Below, one piece after another: positions 1-10,045 of a DNA stretch of 64,000 nucleotides (position 1 is its first letter; each line of letters begins with the position of its first letter). The DNA is from Nannobrachium achirus. Taxonomy: Eukaryota > Chordata > Actinopteri > Myctophiformes > Myctophidae. The position numbers were made by a program, and so were the translations under genes. Location of the stretch: positions 12,844,937 through 12,908,936 of the forward strand of contig OY997640.1 of NCBI GenBank assembly GCA_963921795.1, given 5' to 3'. The notes below the pieces were generated by a model. It was not told the DNA's origin. It did not search any database and saw only the letters and a program-made list of their open reading frames with translations.

Positions 1-120
1 TGACACTGACGCTCAGCAGCAATCGCTGCTGGTGTGCTTATCCTGATATTGATTTAGAAGTGTTTTTTTTGGAGTGAATGACATAAGATTATACCTAATA
101 CGGCTATAGTCATTGGCAGC

Positions 121-256
121 AAGTAACGGTACTTACAATACTTACTTATACTTTCTTATCAATATTTGCCTCTGAGATGTAGTGGAGTAGAAGTACAGAA
201 AATTGGAAATACGCCAGTAAAATGAGTAAATGTACTTAGTTACTTTACACCACTTC
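121..256. mobile_element. Right-end fragment of the CAGTGGTGGAAAAAGTAC family
   Basis: It contains TCTGAGATGTAGTGGAGTAG, AATTGGAAATAC and the terminal GTACTTAGTTACTTTACACC ACTT. The same blocks end the copy at 55195-55680. Confidence 0.5.
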
Positions 257-566
257 ACCTGGCCAATGTGCCACTTTTCTCTGTGAAAAGGTGTGTATTT
301 CCCACTGATTCACCACACCATGAACTACCAACATGGCAGGCCCTTTGAAATTCTCAAATAGCGCAACTGTATGCTTGCCATATCCAGCGTTTATCTTGAA
401 GTGACATATTGTAGGATTGTCAAGGATTTTGACGACGGTTAATGTGAGCAGCAAACGGATCGGGTGTTGAGTGCCGTCTTGAGACACGCCAGAGTGTAAT
501 GCTTGAAGAAAAGAATCACAAAAAACAATAATTATTCCACTTAGTCTTGACAGAGCCATCTAGTCC

Positions 567-631
567 CCATCCTCTCCTCACTACCCAAGCAGGGGTGTCG
601 CACCCCTGCTGGGTAGTGAGGAGAGGATGGG
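567..631. repeat. Perfect inverted repeat formed from flank plus element end
   Basis: The left arm 567-598 (CCCATCCTCTCCTCACTACC, then CA, AGCAGGGGTG) is mirrored at 601-631, with only one extra A on the left. The left arm is target DNA plus the first bases of the hAT end. The right arm replaces element sequence that sister copies keep. It is therefore a local inverted copy made after insertion. Confidence 0.85.
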
Positions 632-1013
632 CCCTGGGTACAAGGGTTCACTGCGGGCCCCCCATGAATGTTCTTCATACGGGAACTGGGAACGCATTAT
701 TACACGTTATTTTGTGCTTTAACTATTGAAAAATAGCAGATATACAAGCTCACAGCGCGGCACCGAGTGCTGCTTTTTCATGTGAAGGAGCCCCAAAATG
801 TATTTGGCCACGGAACCCCCATCTCAAAATAATTAGTTCCAGGGAGCCCCTATATTCAAAGATTTGCACACATTATCACAACTTTTCAATAGCAGATCTA
901 CAAGTTCGTGGTATCTGCTATTTTTCAATAGCTAAAGTATAAAATAATTAAGGCCCCTCCACCGTGGGCCCTGCTAACTCAATCCCACTTTTCTCCCTCT
1001 TGTGACGCCCCTG
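590..1013. mobile_element. Non-autonomous hAT element, CAGGGGTGTCGCAC ends, carrying a decayed TTAA MITE
   Basis: The ends are CAGGGGTGTCGCAC and GTGACGCCCCTG. The flanks are CTACCCAAG on the left and CTACCCAG on the right, an 8-bp hAT-type duplication with one extra A on the left. Inside are two arms of the hairpin-bearing TTAA MITE, around 721-775 and 885-960; the first has lost its inner half. Just inside the left end sits an inverted copy of the flank plus terminus (567-631). Sister copies lie at 36576, 38435 and 63371. Confidence 0.75.
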
Positions 1014-1026
1014 CTACCCAGCAAAA

Positions 1027-1055
1027 CCGTCCGTCCGTCCGTCCGTCCGTCCGTC
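1027..1055. repeat. (CCGT)n
   Basis: Seven tandem CCGT units. A similar tract occurs at 56784-56822. Confidence 0.95.
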
Positions 1056-1148
1056 AGACAGGCAGAGAGAGACAGGGAAGTTACTATTTTTTTAAGGCTG
1101 ACAACGAGTCAATAAAACACACAGGGAAATGTATTTCCGTCTTTTTTG

Positions 1149-1197
1149 CTCTCTCTCTCTCTCCCCTCTCCCCCTCCCCCTCTCTCTCCCTCTCCCT

Positions 1198-1241
<44 letters not shown>
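1149..1241. repeat. (CT)n, imperfect
   Basis: Polypyrimidine tract with CCCTCTC interruptions, followed by pure (CT)n. Confidence 0.95.
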
Positions 1242-1242
<1 letters not shown>

Positions 1243-1482
1243 GGATGCTTAATTGGTGCGGCGTGGATGATGAGACAGCCGGGGACATTGTGTGTCTGCC
1301 AGGGCCTCTTGAGATGTGTCAGTTGCGCTGGAGAGCCACTCTTATGGATGGGCGCTAAATGCAAAGCGACCCATGATGGCTTCTTCATCTCCCGTCTGCC
1401 GGCGTGTGGCTAATTCATCAACACCAGCACTCCAGGTCTAAACTCCCATCAGCCTGGCCCTGCCCGCATTACTGGCTTCTGT

Positions 1483-1485
<3 letters not shown>

Positions 1486-1552
<67 letters not shown>
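1486..1552. repeat. (CT)n
   Basis: Uninterrupted dinucleotide tract. Confidence 0.97.
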
Positions 1553-1556
<4 letters not shown>

Positions 1557-1656
1557 GTCTAGCTCACTCTCTCTTTTTCTCTGTCTAAAACTAGAATAAA
1601 TCCCATTTAGAACGGGTACACATTTTGTGTATCATTATTTCATGCTTTAACTATTG

Positions 1657-1729
1657 AAAAATAGCAGATATACAAGCTCACAGCGCGGCACCGAGTGCCG
1701 CGCTGCGAGCTTGTAGATCTGCTATTTTT
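1657..1729. repeat. 73-bp recurrent hairpin (outer arm TATATC, inner arm TAGATC form)
   Basis: AAAAATAGCAGATATACAAG runs inward to GCGCGGCAC and is mirrored by GTGCCGCGC out to GATCTGCTATTTTT. Two mismatches lie in 35 pairs (A/G in the GATATA/TAGATC pair and A/G in CTCAC/GCGAG). Length and mismatches are the same in the copies at 38567 and 44853. Confidence 0.85.
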
Positions 1730-2071
1730 GAAAAATCGAGAAAATCTGAATTTTGACTCGATTCTATGAGTGTCTTTTGAATTTTTGAAAAAACCTATGT
1801 TTCTATGTCAGCAATCTGGCCAGCCATCGTCAAAGAAAAGGTCCTTTTCACTTAACTGGAGCTCAGTTAGTCTGTTCTTGAGAGACTACCGTGTCAGTGG
1901 TTCTCAAACCTTTTCATGTGAAGGACCCCCAAAATGATATTTATTTGGCCACGGACCCCCATCTCAAAATATCTAGTTCCAGGGACCACCCAGAAGCAAA
2001 ATTTTAGTTACAAACGTTCGCTTTGAAAATACATATATTCAAAGATTTGCACACATTTTCACAACTTTTTC

Positions 2072-2144
2072 AAAAATAGCAGATCTACAAGCTCGCAGCG
2101 CGGCACTCCGTGCCGCGCTGTGAGCTTGTATATCTGCTATTTTT
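2072..2144. repeat. 73-bp recurrent hairpin, right-arm partner
   Basis: This is the reverse-complement partner of the hairpin at 1657-1729, lying in the other inverted arm of the same MITE. The inner arm has AGATCTACAAGCTCGC and the outer arm GTGAGCTTGTATATCT, as expected for a palindrome inside a terminal inverted repeat. Confidence 0.85.
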
Positions 2145-2444
2145 CACTGGTTAAAGCATTCAATAATTCTAGGCCTAAATGGGATAATCACATGGCTCTT
2201 CAGGCTCTCATAATTTGGAGAGGTCGCACTCGCTCACTCCGTGTACGTGTTTGTTTGCCCTCCTTGGCTGGCAAACCACAACCTCCAGCCCCCTGATTTC
2301 TCACATGGCCCTCTTCTAGCGCCACCATGACAGGGGGTCCGGGACCCCTAGGGGATCCTCACATTGGTTACACATCGGCACTCCGGAACAGTGCTGTTCC
2401 GACCACCTTAACCCTAATCTGCTATTTTAAGAGCGCAACACCGG

Positions 2445-2729
2445 GGGAGAGTGTTTTCTGCTGGTGATTCAGTCCGAGTGTATCAAAGGGTGCGTTCGTA
2501 AATGCGCACCGGGTGTGGTTAGGGTTAGGGGTTATGGTTAGGTTTAGGCATAGTTTTACTGAGGTTAAGGTTAGGGTTAGGGTTGGGTTTAGGCATAGTT
2601 TTACTGAGGTTAGGGTTAGGATTAGGGTTAGGTTTAGGCACTCACTACACTGAGCACACACCCGGTGCGCATTTCCGAACGCACCCTTTGATACACTCGG
2701 ACTGAATCACCTGCAGAAAACACTATCCC
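2445..2729. mobile_element. Nested palindromic element with telomere-like interior
   Basis: The direct repeat GCAACACCGG flanks it at 2435-2444 and 2730-2739. The arms start GGGAGAGTGTTTTCTGC and GGGATAGTGTTTTCTGC, and run through TTCAGTCCGAGTGTATCAAA into GGGTGCGTTCG. The inner unit 2488-2686 has its own ends (GGGTGCGTTCG...CGAACGCACCC), shared with 18998-19548. The centre is degenerate GGTTAGGG repeats with a repeated TTTAGGCATAGTTTTACTGA unit. A 10-bp direct repeat is long for hAT, so the superfamily is left open. Confidence 0.6.
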
Positions 2730-2739
2730 GCAACACCGG

Positions 2740-3433
2740 AGCGCAACCAAAGATAAAATTTACTGGTCTTTTAGTTCCACTGGATCTAATTTTCTGTGTT
2801 GAATAAACTGACAGTAATTTAGTCTCAGTTTTAGTCATCATAGCTTAGTTTTTTATCTAGTTTTTATTCAGTTTTCCAGTGGAAAAAAAGGTAGTCTTAG
2901 TTTTAGTCGATGAAATCAACACTGCCTGAAACCCCAGACACACTGTGGTGATTCATTTCCCTACAGAACTATAATGGTCGTTCATCAGCAGATGGATTCA
3001 TAATATAAAGCAATACTTCTACGTCGTGTTGCTGGCCTCTCATTGCAAACTGTTTACACGTTTTAGTGGCTTCGCGCTGTACGCCTCGGCGCTCTGATGT
3101 GCCCATTAAACATGCTAATTGCCAAGGCCCGTTTCGATTTCAATTCAACGGCTAAACGCCGGCCATTAGAGATGCAGAGACAACGTCCAAAATTGGAATC
3201 GGACTCATGATGAATCCCATTTGATCATTCAAGTCGTCTGATCCTTTTATTTTTAGGCCTATATTTAATTTCTCTGCTTTGCACCCCATTTAGACAAATT
3301 GTCATGAAGAGAAGAGAAGAGATCAAGCAGATGCACTTAGGGGCAGTGACGAAAGCGCTCTGAAAGCAGGCGAGTTACAATTATGCAGTCTGGAACTAGA
3401 CTAATGCTTAGTTTGTGCTCCGTTGCACGATGG
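2740..3433. other. No recognised feature
   Basis: Apart from TTAGTTTT/TTTTAGTC-rich sequence at 2800-2920, reminiscent of a worn-out repeat, nothing was recognised. Confidence 0.5.
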
Positions 3434-3605
3434 CAGTGGTGGAAAAAGTACTCAAATGTTTTACTTCAGTAAAAGTATCAATACTGCAAAATAGAAATAG
3501 GCCTACTCTGTTATAAGTAAAAGTCTGGTGTTCAGAATTTACTTGAGTAAAAGTATAAAGGTATTGGCATCAAAATGTACTTAAAGTACCAAAAGTAAAC
3601 ACACA
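3434..3605. mobile_element. Left end of the CAGTGGTGGAAAAAGTAC hAT-like family
   Basis: It starts CAGTGGTGGAAAAAGTAC and continues TTTTACTTCAGTAAAAGTAT and CAATACTGC. The family recurs at 121-256 (right end), 6064-6335, 12181-12420, 52615-52710 and 55195-55680. This copy is cut off by the element at 3606. Confidence 0.55.
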
Positions 3606-3982
3606 TAGGGATAGGACAATATGAAAATGTGTGATTTATGATATAATCACGATAATCAAAATATCCCCAACATCAATTATCCTGGGACGGAACATTGGCC
3701 AAAAAATAGCAGAGCTTGTAGATCGGAATTTTTTTTTGGCAGGGAGATTTGGTAGAGAGTGAAAAAAAAAGACTATCAAGTACATTATTTCCAGGTCCGT
3801 TTGACCAATTATAGAGGGTTTAAATGGTACCGGATATTCAGCTCGGCAAATAAAAGGTGAATTGAACGCAGTGCATGATAATCTCACGATAAATTAAAAT
3901 CTCCACGATACGATTTTATGTGAGTGTTTTTTTTTTTTTTTTATCACGATAAATGATAATAGTGATTATCGTCACATCCCTA
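3606..3982. mobile_element. hAT-like element, TAGGGATAGGAC ends, with a collapsed hairpin
   Basis: The ends are TAGGGATAGGACAATA and CACATCCCTA. The interior has repeated ATCACGATAATC and TTATCACGATAAATGAT motifs. At 3700-3738 a hairpin remnant reads GGCCAAAAAATAGCAGAGCT and then GTAGATCGGAATTTTT, the palindrome with its centre lost. It is related to 41404-41735 and 51615-52001. It lies at the edge of a CAGTGGTGGAAAAAGTAC repeat. Confidence 0.55.
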
Positions 3983-4156
3983 TGACTCAAACACACACAC
4001 ATCCGTCTGGGCTCCGGTGGGCTGGTTCAGCCAGGGGCCAAGAGGATGCAACAGAATGTGTGTGGCGCTGCTGCTGACTGCATGGGTTACACTTTGAGAA
4101 TGAAGCAAGGCATGGCAATACCGGACCGGAATGATGACATCTCTCATCGGCATTAA

Positions 4157-4554
4157 CCCATTTAGGCCTAGAATTATTGAACGCTTTAACTGTTGAAAAA
4201 TAGCAGTGCAGCGCTGCGAGCACGTAGATCTGCTATTTTATTTTTTTTTATCGTGAAAGCAGACTTTTGTAACTCAAATCTCTGCTTCTGGGGGGTCCCT
4301 GGAACAACATATTTTGAGATGGGGGTCCGCGGCCAAATACCTGTAATTTTGGAGGTCCTTGAAATGAAAAGGTTTGAGAACCACTGATTTAGAGGAAGGA
4401 TTTAGAAGTCGGGTGAAAGATCGTGTCAAAGATATTCAAAGACTTGCACAGATTGTCATGATTTTTTCCAAAAATAGCAGATCTACAAGCTCGCAGCGCG
4501 GCACCGAAGCTTGTATATCTGCTATTTCTCAATAGTTAAAGCACAAAATAATGG
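4157..4554. mobile_element. piggyBac-like MITE with TTAA on both sides
   Basis: It is flanked by TTAA at 4153-4156 and 4555-4558. The left end is CCCATTTAGGCCTAG; the right end is ATAAAATAATGG-like. Its hairpins, at 4196-4239 and 4470-4527, are both shortened in the centre. The middle carries the TTTTGAGATGGGGGTCCGCG block and ends TTTGAGAACCACTG. Confidence 0.65.
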
Positions 4555-4773
4555 TTAAAGTGGTTCAAATCTAACGCGACTCGGGCGCGTTCCAGGTATG
4601 TGAGAGTTAAATTGATCCTGTCACCTGAAACACAGTGCTCTCTAACCCAGGACGAGGTTGGGGAAAGAATCTCCATAAAGGATATGTATATATACAGTAT
4701 ATTATCTTTTCTGTTCATTGTACACAGCCTTGGAATGTACGCTCTCAGATTGGGGGAGAAATTCATGGCTTAA

Positions 4774-5271
4774 CCCAGTAAGGTCGGGAACGCATCTGTG
4801 GCACTCTGGATTTTAACCACGTTAACCATAATGTTATGCTTTAGCTATTAAAAAAAATAGTAGATATACAAGCTCACAGCGCGGCACCGAATGCCTCGCT
4901 GTGAGCTTGTAGATCTGCCATTTTTGAAAAATCGTGACAATTTGTGCAAGTCTTTGAATATATCGACCCTATAAATGTCTTCTAGATCCTTATTCTAAAT
5001 CAGTGGTTCTCAAACCTTTTTAATTCTTTCAAGGACCCACAAAAATTAAATGTATTTGGCCATCTCAAAATATGTTGTTCCAGGGACCCCCAATAGCAAA
5101 GATTTGAGTTACAAATGTTTGCTTTAGAAAATATATATTCAAAGATTTGCACAAACTTCCATGAATTTTCAAAAATAGCAGATCTACATGCTCGCGGCGC
5201 GGCACTCGGTGCCGCTATATCTGCTATTTTTTCAATAGCTAAAGTGTAAAATGATTCCCGGTCCTCGTGGC
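4774..5271. mobile_element. piggyBac-like MITE, TTAA target duplication
   Basis: TTAA lies at 4770-4773 and 5272-5275. The ends are CCCAGTAAGGTCGGGAACGC and CCCGGTCCTCGTGGC, a diverged inverted pair. The hairpins are at 4851-4925 and 5171-5232, with the usual CAAACC...GGACCCCC middle. Confidence 0.65.
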
Positions 5272-5358
5272 TTAATTCACTGTGACAGAATGAAATGGCT
5301 GAAAGCGGAGAGGTGCTGGAGACACAGCTAAGGTCTCTACCGGCCGTGAAATATAATA

Positions 5359-5760
5359 ATGTGTACTATAGCAGGGAGGAGGAGGAGGACATTTTGGAAA
5401 GCAAGAGCAAGGCAAAACCTTACCTTATTACACACTGACAACAGCGCTTGTGCAGCTGCCAACAGATTTCATATATATATGTCACGGTTTGATAGAGAAA
5501 CAGTACGGTCGAGAAACGGAGCACTCGTCGTGCGGCACGGGGCGGAACAAGCGGTCGCCACAACAACGTCCTCCAGGCGGAGCGGCTCGATTGTCCACGA
5601 CATTGCAAGCGGCGCGAAGGCCAGCGGACCTTGGTCCTGCTCTTCGCCCCCGAGCGCCGCAGGCGCGAGTGGCCGCGAAGAGCCGTGGTGAATGCAATCG
5701 TTATATTTATGGCCTGGGCAAGCCCACGATAAACGCCCAGTCCAAGTGACTACAATGGAG
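5359..5760. other. CpG-rich stretch of unknown origin
   Basis: From about 5500 to 5700 the sequence is locally GC- and CpG-rich (GGCGCGAAGGCCAGCGG, CCCGAGCGCCGCAGGCGCGA) in an otherwise AT-rich interval. Overlapping short frames on both strands lack any recognisable motif. It may be part of a transposon or a decayed promoter. I do not call a gene. Confidence 0.3.
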
Positions 5761-6063
5761 CGCTCCCTAGCTCATAGTAAGCTAATGGCTAAACACTGCC
5801 GAGCTAGGCTAGTAAATAAAGAAAGAGAGTCGCAAACGAGTGACGTCAGCGCCTTCACTAGTGAATGGCTGTCGTCGCCATCTGGTGGTGATTGGTGTGT
5901 GGTGAACGACAAAACAAGCGCTCTTACAATGAACGTACTGAGTTACCCAAACGTACTGTAACATATATATATATATATATATATACTGTATGTATTTTTA
6001 AGGACACAGCCTGGGACAAAATACTTAAACGGTACATCTCCTGTCAGCGTCAAGTGCAAAGCA

Positions 6064-6335
6064 ACTAAGTACATTTACTCAAGTACTGTACTTTGAGGTG
6101 TTGTTTTACTTTACAGCCGGCGCCCCAATTTTCAGTACTTTCACTACTACTACTCCACTACATCTCAAAGGCAAATATTGTACTTTTACTCCACTGCAAT
6201 TATTTGAAAACGTAGTAGTTACTTCGTCGTTTTTTATTATTATTACAAAACATCCCATTACACTTCATCCCTATACATACATTCCGGCCATTTGAAAATA
6301 GACGATCTACAAACTCACAATAACTCAAAACTTTA
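6064..6335. mobile_element. CAGTGGTGGAAAAAGTAC-family copy, interrupted at 6336
   Basis: AACTAAGTACATTTACTCAA opens it; CTACATCTCAAAGGCAAATA follows. A decayed hairpin half, TTTGAAAATAGACGATCTAC, lies at 6291-6312. It resumes after the MITE as AAGTACAGTACTTTAGTAAA near 6837. Confidence 0.45.
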
Positions 6336-6837
6336 CTTAAAGCTATACTGTGTAAGTTGCTCAACTAGTGGTCAGTAGCGGTATAGCAAACCGCGGTCAC
6401 GTCTGCTTTTTTGTCCGTTTTTCGCCACGGACCGGGTCTTCAGGCCACCGCGTCAACCTCGCCGAGACGCATCTGTAGAGGCGTCCCGCATCCCTCTCCA
6501 ATCAGGCGTTCGGGGGTTACGGACTCCTTCACCAGAGTAAATGCTGTTGTTATGTTGAGGCAAGCTACTTCCCGAGTAGACAGCAAGACGCGCTGTGATT
6601 GGCCGGCAGTGTATGATCCGCGCTGTGATTGGCCGGTAGTGTATGATCTGGTAGCCACGTATACGGAATGATGCAGATGACGGGAAATGCAACCCCTCTC
6701 ACGGCTCAGTAGAAAACATATAAAGGCTTTTGGGGCTGAAATTAACGGAGTGGGTGTTCTAAAACTTTAGTGATTTAATAGTTAGGACAATTTTAAGATT
6801 TGTTTTATTAAAAAAAGTTACATAGTAAGGCTTTAAG
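6336..6837. mobile_element. MITE with promoter-like interior
   Basis: The ends are CTTAAAGCTATACTGTGTAA and TTACATAGTAAGGCTTTAAG, a good inverted pair. It sits inside a copy of the CAGTGGTGGAAAAAGTAC family (6064-6335 and 6838-6890). The interior has a tandem 30-bp unit with GCGCTGTGATTGGCCGG (two CCAAT boxes in reverse), then GATGACGG and CATATAAAGG. This order resembles a promoter. Confidence 0.6.
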
Positions 6838-7267
6838 TAAGTACAGTACTTTAGTAAAGGTACTTGGTTACTTTATTTAGACGGCAGGCCCAGAACACAA
6901 TGGCTAATTTAGGAGCTGGAACATGCGACAAACCCACCCCATATACAGTATACATAATAATAACTATAGGGTTATAAAAGTTAATAAATAAAGATGCGTG
7001 TGGCATAAGCACTGAGAGAAGTGCGTGTGTAATCAAATATCACAGCTGCAGATAGAAGAAATGCTTGTGTAATCATGTTTTTGTGCAGGCCACATTCCTT
7101 GAGACCTGATATTTAGTATACGTTAAAAAGTTACATAAAAAATAAAATAAAATACAAGACATACTACTTTGCAAACAAGAGCTCTTTTGTGGTTCAAGGT
7201 GAGAGTTTTTTCATCCAAAAGTAAACTTATGCCAAGTATTTCCTCCACGCACATGTGCGTGTTGTCA

Positions 7268-7445
7268 CTAGGCCTGTCACAATTATTACGAAATCGTCAA
7301 ATCGCTGTTATTTTGTCGTCATGATCGTTTCCATGTTGAAAAAATTTTCATATATTTTCAAACATGTTCAAAAAATAGCGGAAATAGCAGATCTACAAGC
7401 TCACAACGTGTCGCATCCATTTCCACTATCAATGTCCCCATCCTA
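7268..7445. mobile_element. Truncated TAGG-CTGTCACAATTATT hAT-like copy with half hairpin
   Basis: It starts TAGGCCTGTCACAATTATTA. The hairpin half GGAAATAGCAGATCTACAAG is at 7384-7403, followed by CTCACAACGTGTCGC and then ATTTCCACTAT, so the second arm is mostly lost. Same family as 17155 and 19864. Confidence 0.45.
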
Positions 7446-8290
7446 AATCAATGGGGATACATTTACTATAATCAGATGTTTGTCTTTTGAATGCAACAAA
7501 TACAAAAATATATTATTGAACTCAAGTCTCCATGGCATGAGTAATCAATAGCAAAAAAGTCATTTTGGAGGTGAACTACTACTTTAAGACCTTTTATTAG
7601 GCTACCTCAAACTTTAGAAAGAAAATAAAAAGACCATTACTGCATCGAAAATAATCAACAAAATATACCATACAAACTGGTCAAACATTGACCAAATTGT
7701 CAAATCATATTCGAGGCAAAAGTTGTAATAATCCTACGATTCCAAATGCTTGTCAGGGTGGGGGTCACCAGTTCAAATATCATTATTTTGTGGGGGTTCG
7801 CTGCCTGAAAAGATTGAGAAACACTGTAGTAAGGGGTCCCTGCTTCATCTCTCTCTCTCTCTCTCAATCAGCTCAGGGGTCCTTCCTTGGTGTGAGAAAC
7901 TCAGAAGACCTCTGCTGTAATGGATCTCACAGAGGAAATAAGTAACCCTTACTGCTGAGACAGCCAGAGCAAAGCAAAACAGACTGTCCTGGAGGATAAC
8001 CATATTCTAAGAACACTTTGGACCCGGCCGTTTTATCAGAATCTCCCTTTGATTAAAGCCGTGTGACTTGAATGACTAAAAACCTTGGCTCTGAAAGTAC
8101 AGCCAACCTAAAAGTGCTGAACGCAGAGTTTCCTCACTTTTCTGTGCACGACTTGTCTTGGTTTTGTAGGGTTTTTTATTACTTTCGAAAAGTAAGTTGC
8201 CACGGGCGTTCTTCTTGTCTGCTCAACAAGGTTTAATTGTGTTGACTACGACTAAAAGAACAAGACATAAATATGTTGATATTTAGTCAA
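7446..8290. other. Repeat scraps only
   Basis: Fragments of hAT ends occur at 7755-7833 (GGGTCACCAGTTCAAATATC...GAGAAACACTG) and 7838-7915 (GGGGTCCCTGCTTCATC, GAAGACCTCTG). The rest is unassigned. Confidence 0.4.
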
Positions 8291-8465
8291 CTAAAGGCCT
8301 GTCCACGGTCTCTCCCAAACCGAACTTTTCTTTGGAGAGTTCCGATGCAGATTCCTGAACTCTAATTCGGTGTAATGCTTTAAGAAGTCACGAGTGATGT
8401 CATTTTGCAGTCGAACAGGACCTTTTCAATGAAAAGTTCTGTTTCGGACTCGGAGAGACTATGGA

Positions 8466-9007
8466 CAGGGGTTTTCAAAGTTGGTGACGGTCCAGGGGTG
8501 CTGCGAGATCATTTGCTAGTATTTGGAATTTATTTGGACACTTGAAAAAATGTTTAGTATTATTTTAAACTTGAAGTACAACGTTATTTTCAGTCAGTTC
8601 TAACCAAAATGGCTATTATCTCAATGTTTTCCTCGCAACATAATCACTAAAATATCGTCACTGTCGGGCAGAAACCTTGTATCTCCAAGTTTCAAATGTG
8701 TAGGTCTTTTGCCCTGCTTCATACAAGACCGTCACACAAAACTAGTGAAAACAGACGATCTACAAGCACACAACGCCTCGCGATGCGAGGCGTTGTGTGC
8801 TTGTAGATCTGCTGTTTTCACTAGTTTAGTACATTTTATAGATAATAAATACAAAACAAACGGTTTTGGACATACAAGGTTTCCACCCGACAACGACGAT
8901 ATGCTATAAATATAAGGTGCTGGGAGTGAAAATTATAATGTAGGGGTGCCTCGGATTAAGAAAATATTCATGGGGTGCCCTGAGACAAAACAGTTTGGGA
9001 ACCCCTG
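8466..9007. mobile_element. Non-autonomous hAT, CAGGGGTTTTCAAAG ends, with a complete hairpin module
   Basis: The ends are CAGGGGTTTTCAAAG and CAAACTGTTTGGGAACCCCTG-like (GTTTGGGAACCCCTG). The direct repeat GACTATGGA flanks it at 8457-8465 and 9008-9016, fixing the insertion into the MITE. It carries the internal module with GTCGGGCAGAAACC / GGTTTCCACCCGAC ends and a 90-bp hairpin at its centre. Sister copies lie at 39565 and 57681. Confidence 0.85.
8738..8827. repeat. 90-bp recurrent hairpin with AAACTAGTG outer arms
   Basis: The palindrome runs from AAACTAGTGAAAACAG inward through GATCTACAAGCACACAACGC and back to CTGTTTTCACTAGTTT. There are two mismatches in about 43 pairs and a centre of about 4 bases. 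Confidence 0.9.
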
Positions 9008-9079
9008 GACTATGGACAGGCCTTTAGACTAGACTAAGACCAGTAAGACTCCCTAATCGGGAGATAAGCGACCGTCAGG

Positions 9080-9500
9080 TCACATGTATACACCGCTTTG
9101 CGTGATTTTAGGCCAAAATCTGTGGGAGCAGTGTACAAAAATTTGTTAAAAAGGGCCTGATGGTGGCGCTAAATGGGACAGATCCATGTTGATGACAGGA
9201 CTCTAGACATACTGTGTAACACTTTGCGTGATTTTAGGGCAAAACCTGTAGGAGCAGTGTCCAAAAATGTGTTTTTGCTCATGGTGGTGCTAGAAGAGGG
9301 CTATGTGAGAAATGAGGGGTGGAAGTTGTGGTTTGGCAGCCAAGGAGTGTTTGTGCAAAGTTTGGCACGGATAGGGGCAACGGTGGCGGAGATATGAGTA
9401 GGGGAAAAGTGTGACGTGACTGACAGACAGACTGACATACTGACAGCCGGTGGAGGTTTTGATAGTAACTGCGACCTGACGGTCACAACTAAACAATTTA
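9080..9500. repeat. Dispersed repeat with an internal 70-bp direct duplication
   Basis: CTTTGCGTGATTTTAGG(C/G)CAAAA...GGAGCAGTGT appears at 9093-9140 and again at 9221-9265. The far end, GACTGACATACTGACAG...GGTTTTGATAGTAACTGCGA, resembles 19740-19795. No superfamily could be assigned. Confidence 0.4.
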
Positions 9501-10045
9501 AGATGACTAAGCCAAAAAAAAATCTTTAAAAAATGACTAAAATGAAATGGTGTGTTCAAAAGACTGAAAGGTAACACACACAGGACTTTGCAGTATTGAC
9601 GCGTGTGAAGTGCCGTCCCGTCTGACGCCTCCGGTGTGGGTTAGTTCATTGAAAATAACGGGGGCGTATGTTTCGACGCGTCGCGTCCAAACCCAGTGTG
9701 TGTTAAGAATAAAACGTATCACTGCTGCTCACACATTGAAAGTTTAGGCAGTAAAAACCCTGAAACTTATCAACGTTGAAACTGTTGTTTTTTCACAAAC
9801 TGTAGCACTTGTTGCTGACGTCGTCATCCTCTTAAAGGTATATTCAGTGATTGTATTTCATTCAAATAAAAATATAATTGGTACATTTTCCATTCATTCT
9901 CCTCACTAGAATGTATGCTGACCATATAAGGACTTCCACCATGGCCCGTGTTACGAGCATAGCTAGATTCAGTTTTCAGAGGTGGCACAGCCAGTCCTCG
10001 ACCAATCAGGGTAGAATATGGCCGCAGTTATGTTATGATGTTTAG

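Larger units (their letters stand above)
1602..2183. mobile_element. piggyBac-like MITE with two subterminal hairpins
   Basis: The ends are CCCATTTAGAACGGG and CTAGGCCTAAATGGG. The flanks here are AAAT and ATAA, so the TTAA duplication is not intact. The arms hold hairpins at 1657-1729 and 2072-2144. The middle contains a CAGTGGTTCTCAAACC block and an 80-bp piece (GTCAGCAATCTGGCCAGCCA) shared, inverted, with the copy at 44810. Confidence 0.7.
8291..9027. mobile_element. TA-type MITE (AAAGGCCTGTCCA ends) split by a hAT insertion
   Basis: The left end is CTAAAGGCCTGTCCACGG and the right end GACTATGGACAGGCCTTTAG. Between them, near the right end, lies the hAT element 8466-9007. The family also occurs at 52723-52914 and 53261-53449. 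It is almost wholly palindromic and lacks a reading frame. Confidence 0.7.

Noticed and set aside
1657-1729. tRNA or structural RNA gene
   Set aside because: The stem has no cloverleaf, no A or B box and no conserved loop. It is a plain inverted repeat.
2518-2640. True telomere or subtelomere
   Set aside because: The TTAGGG-like units are few, degenerate and enclosed in a transposon with a target duplication.
9557-9557. Match between the ATCTACAG target duplication at 39557 and the GATCTACAAG hairpin core, as a sign of targeting
   Set aside because: Only one locus shows it. Other copies of the same hAT family have unrelated duplications (GACTATGGA, CCCTWGCR).
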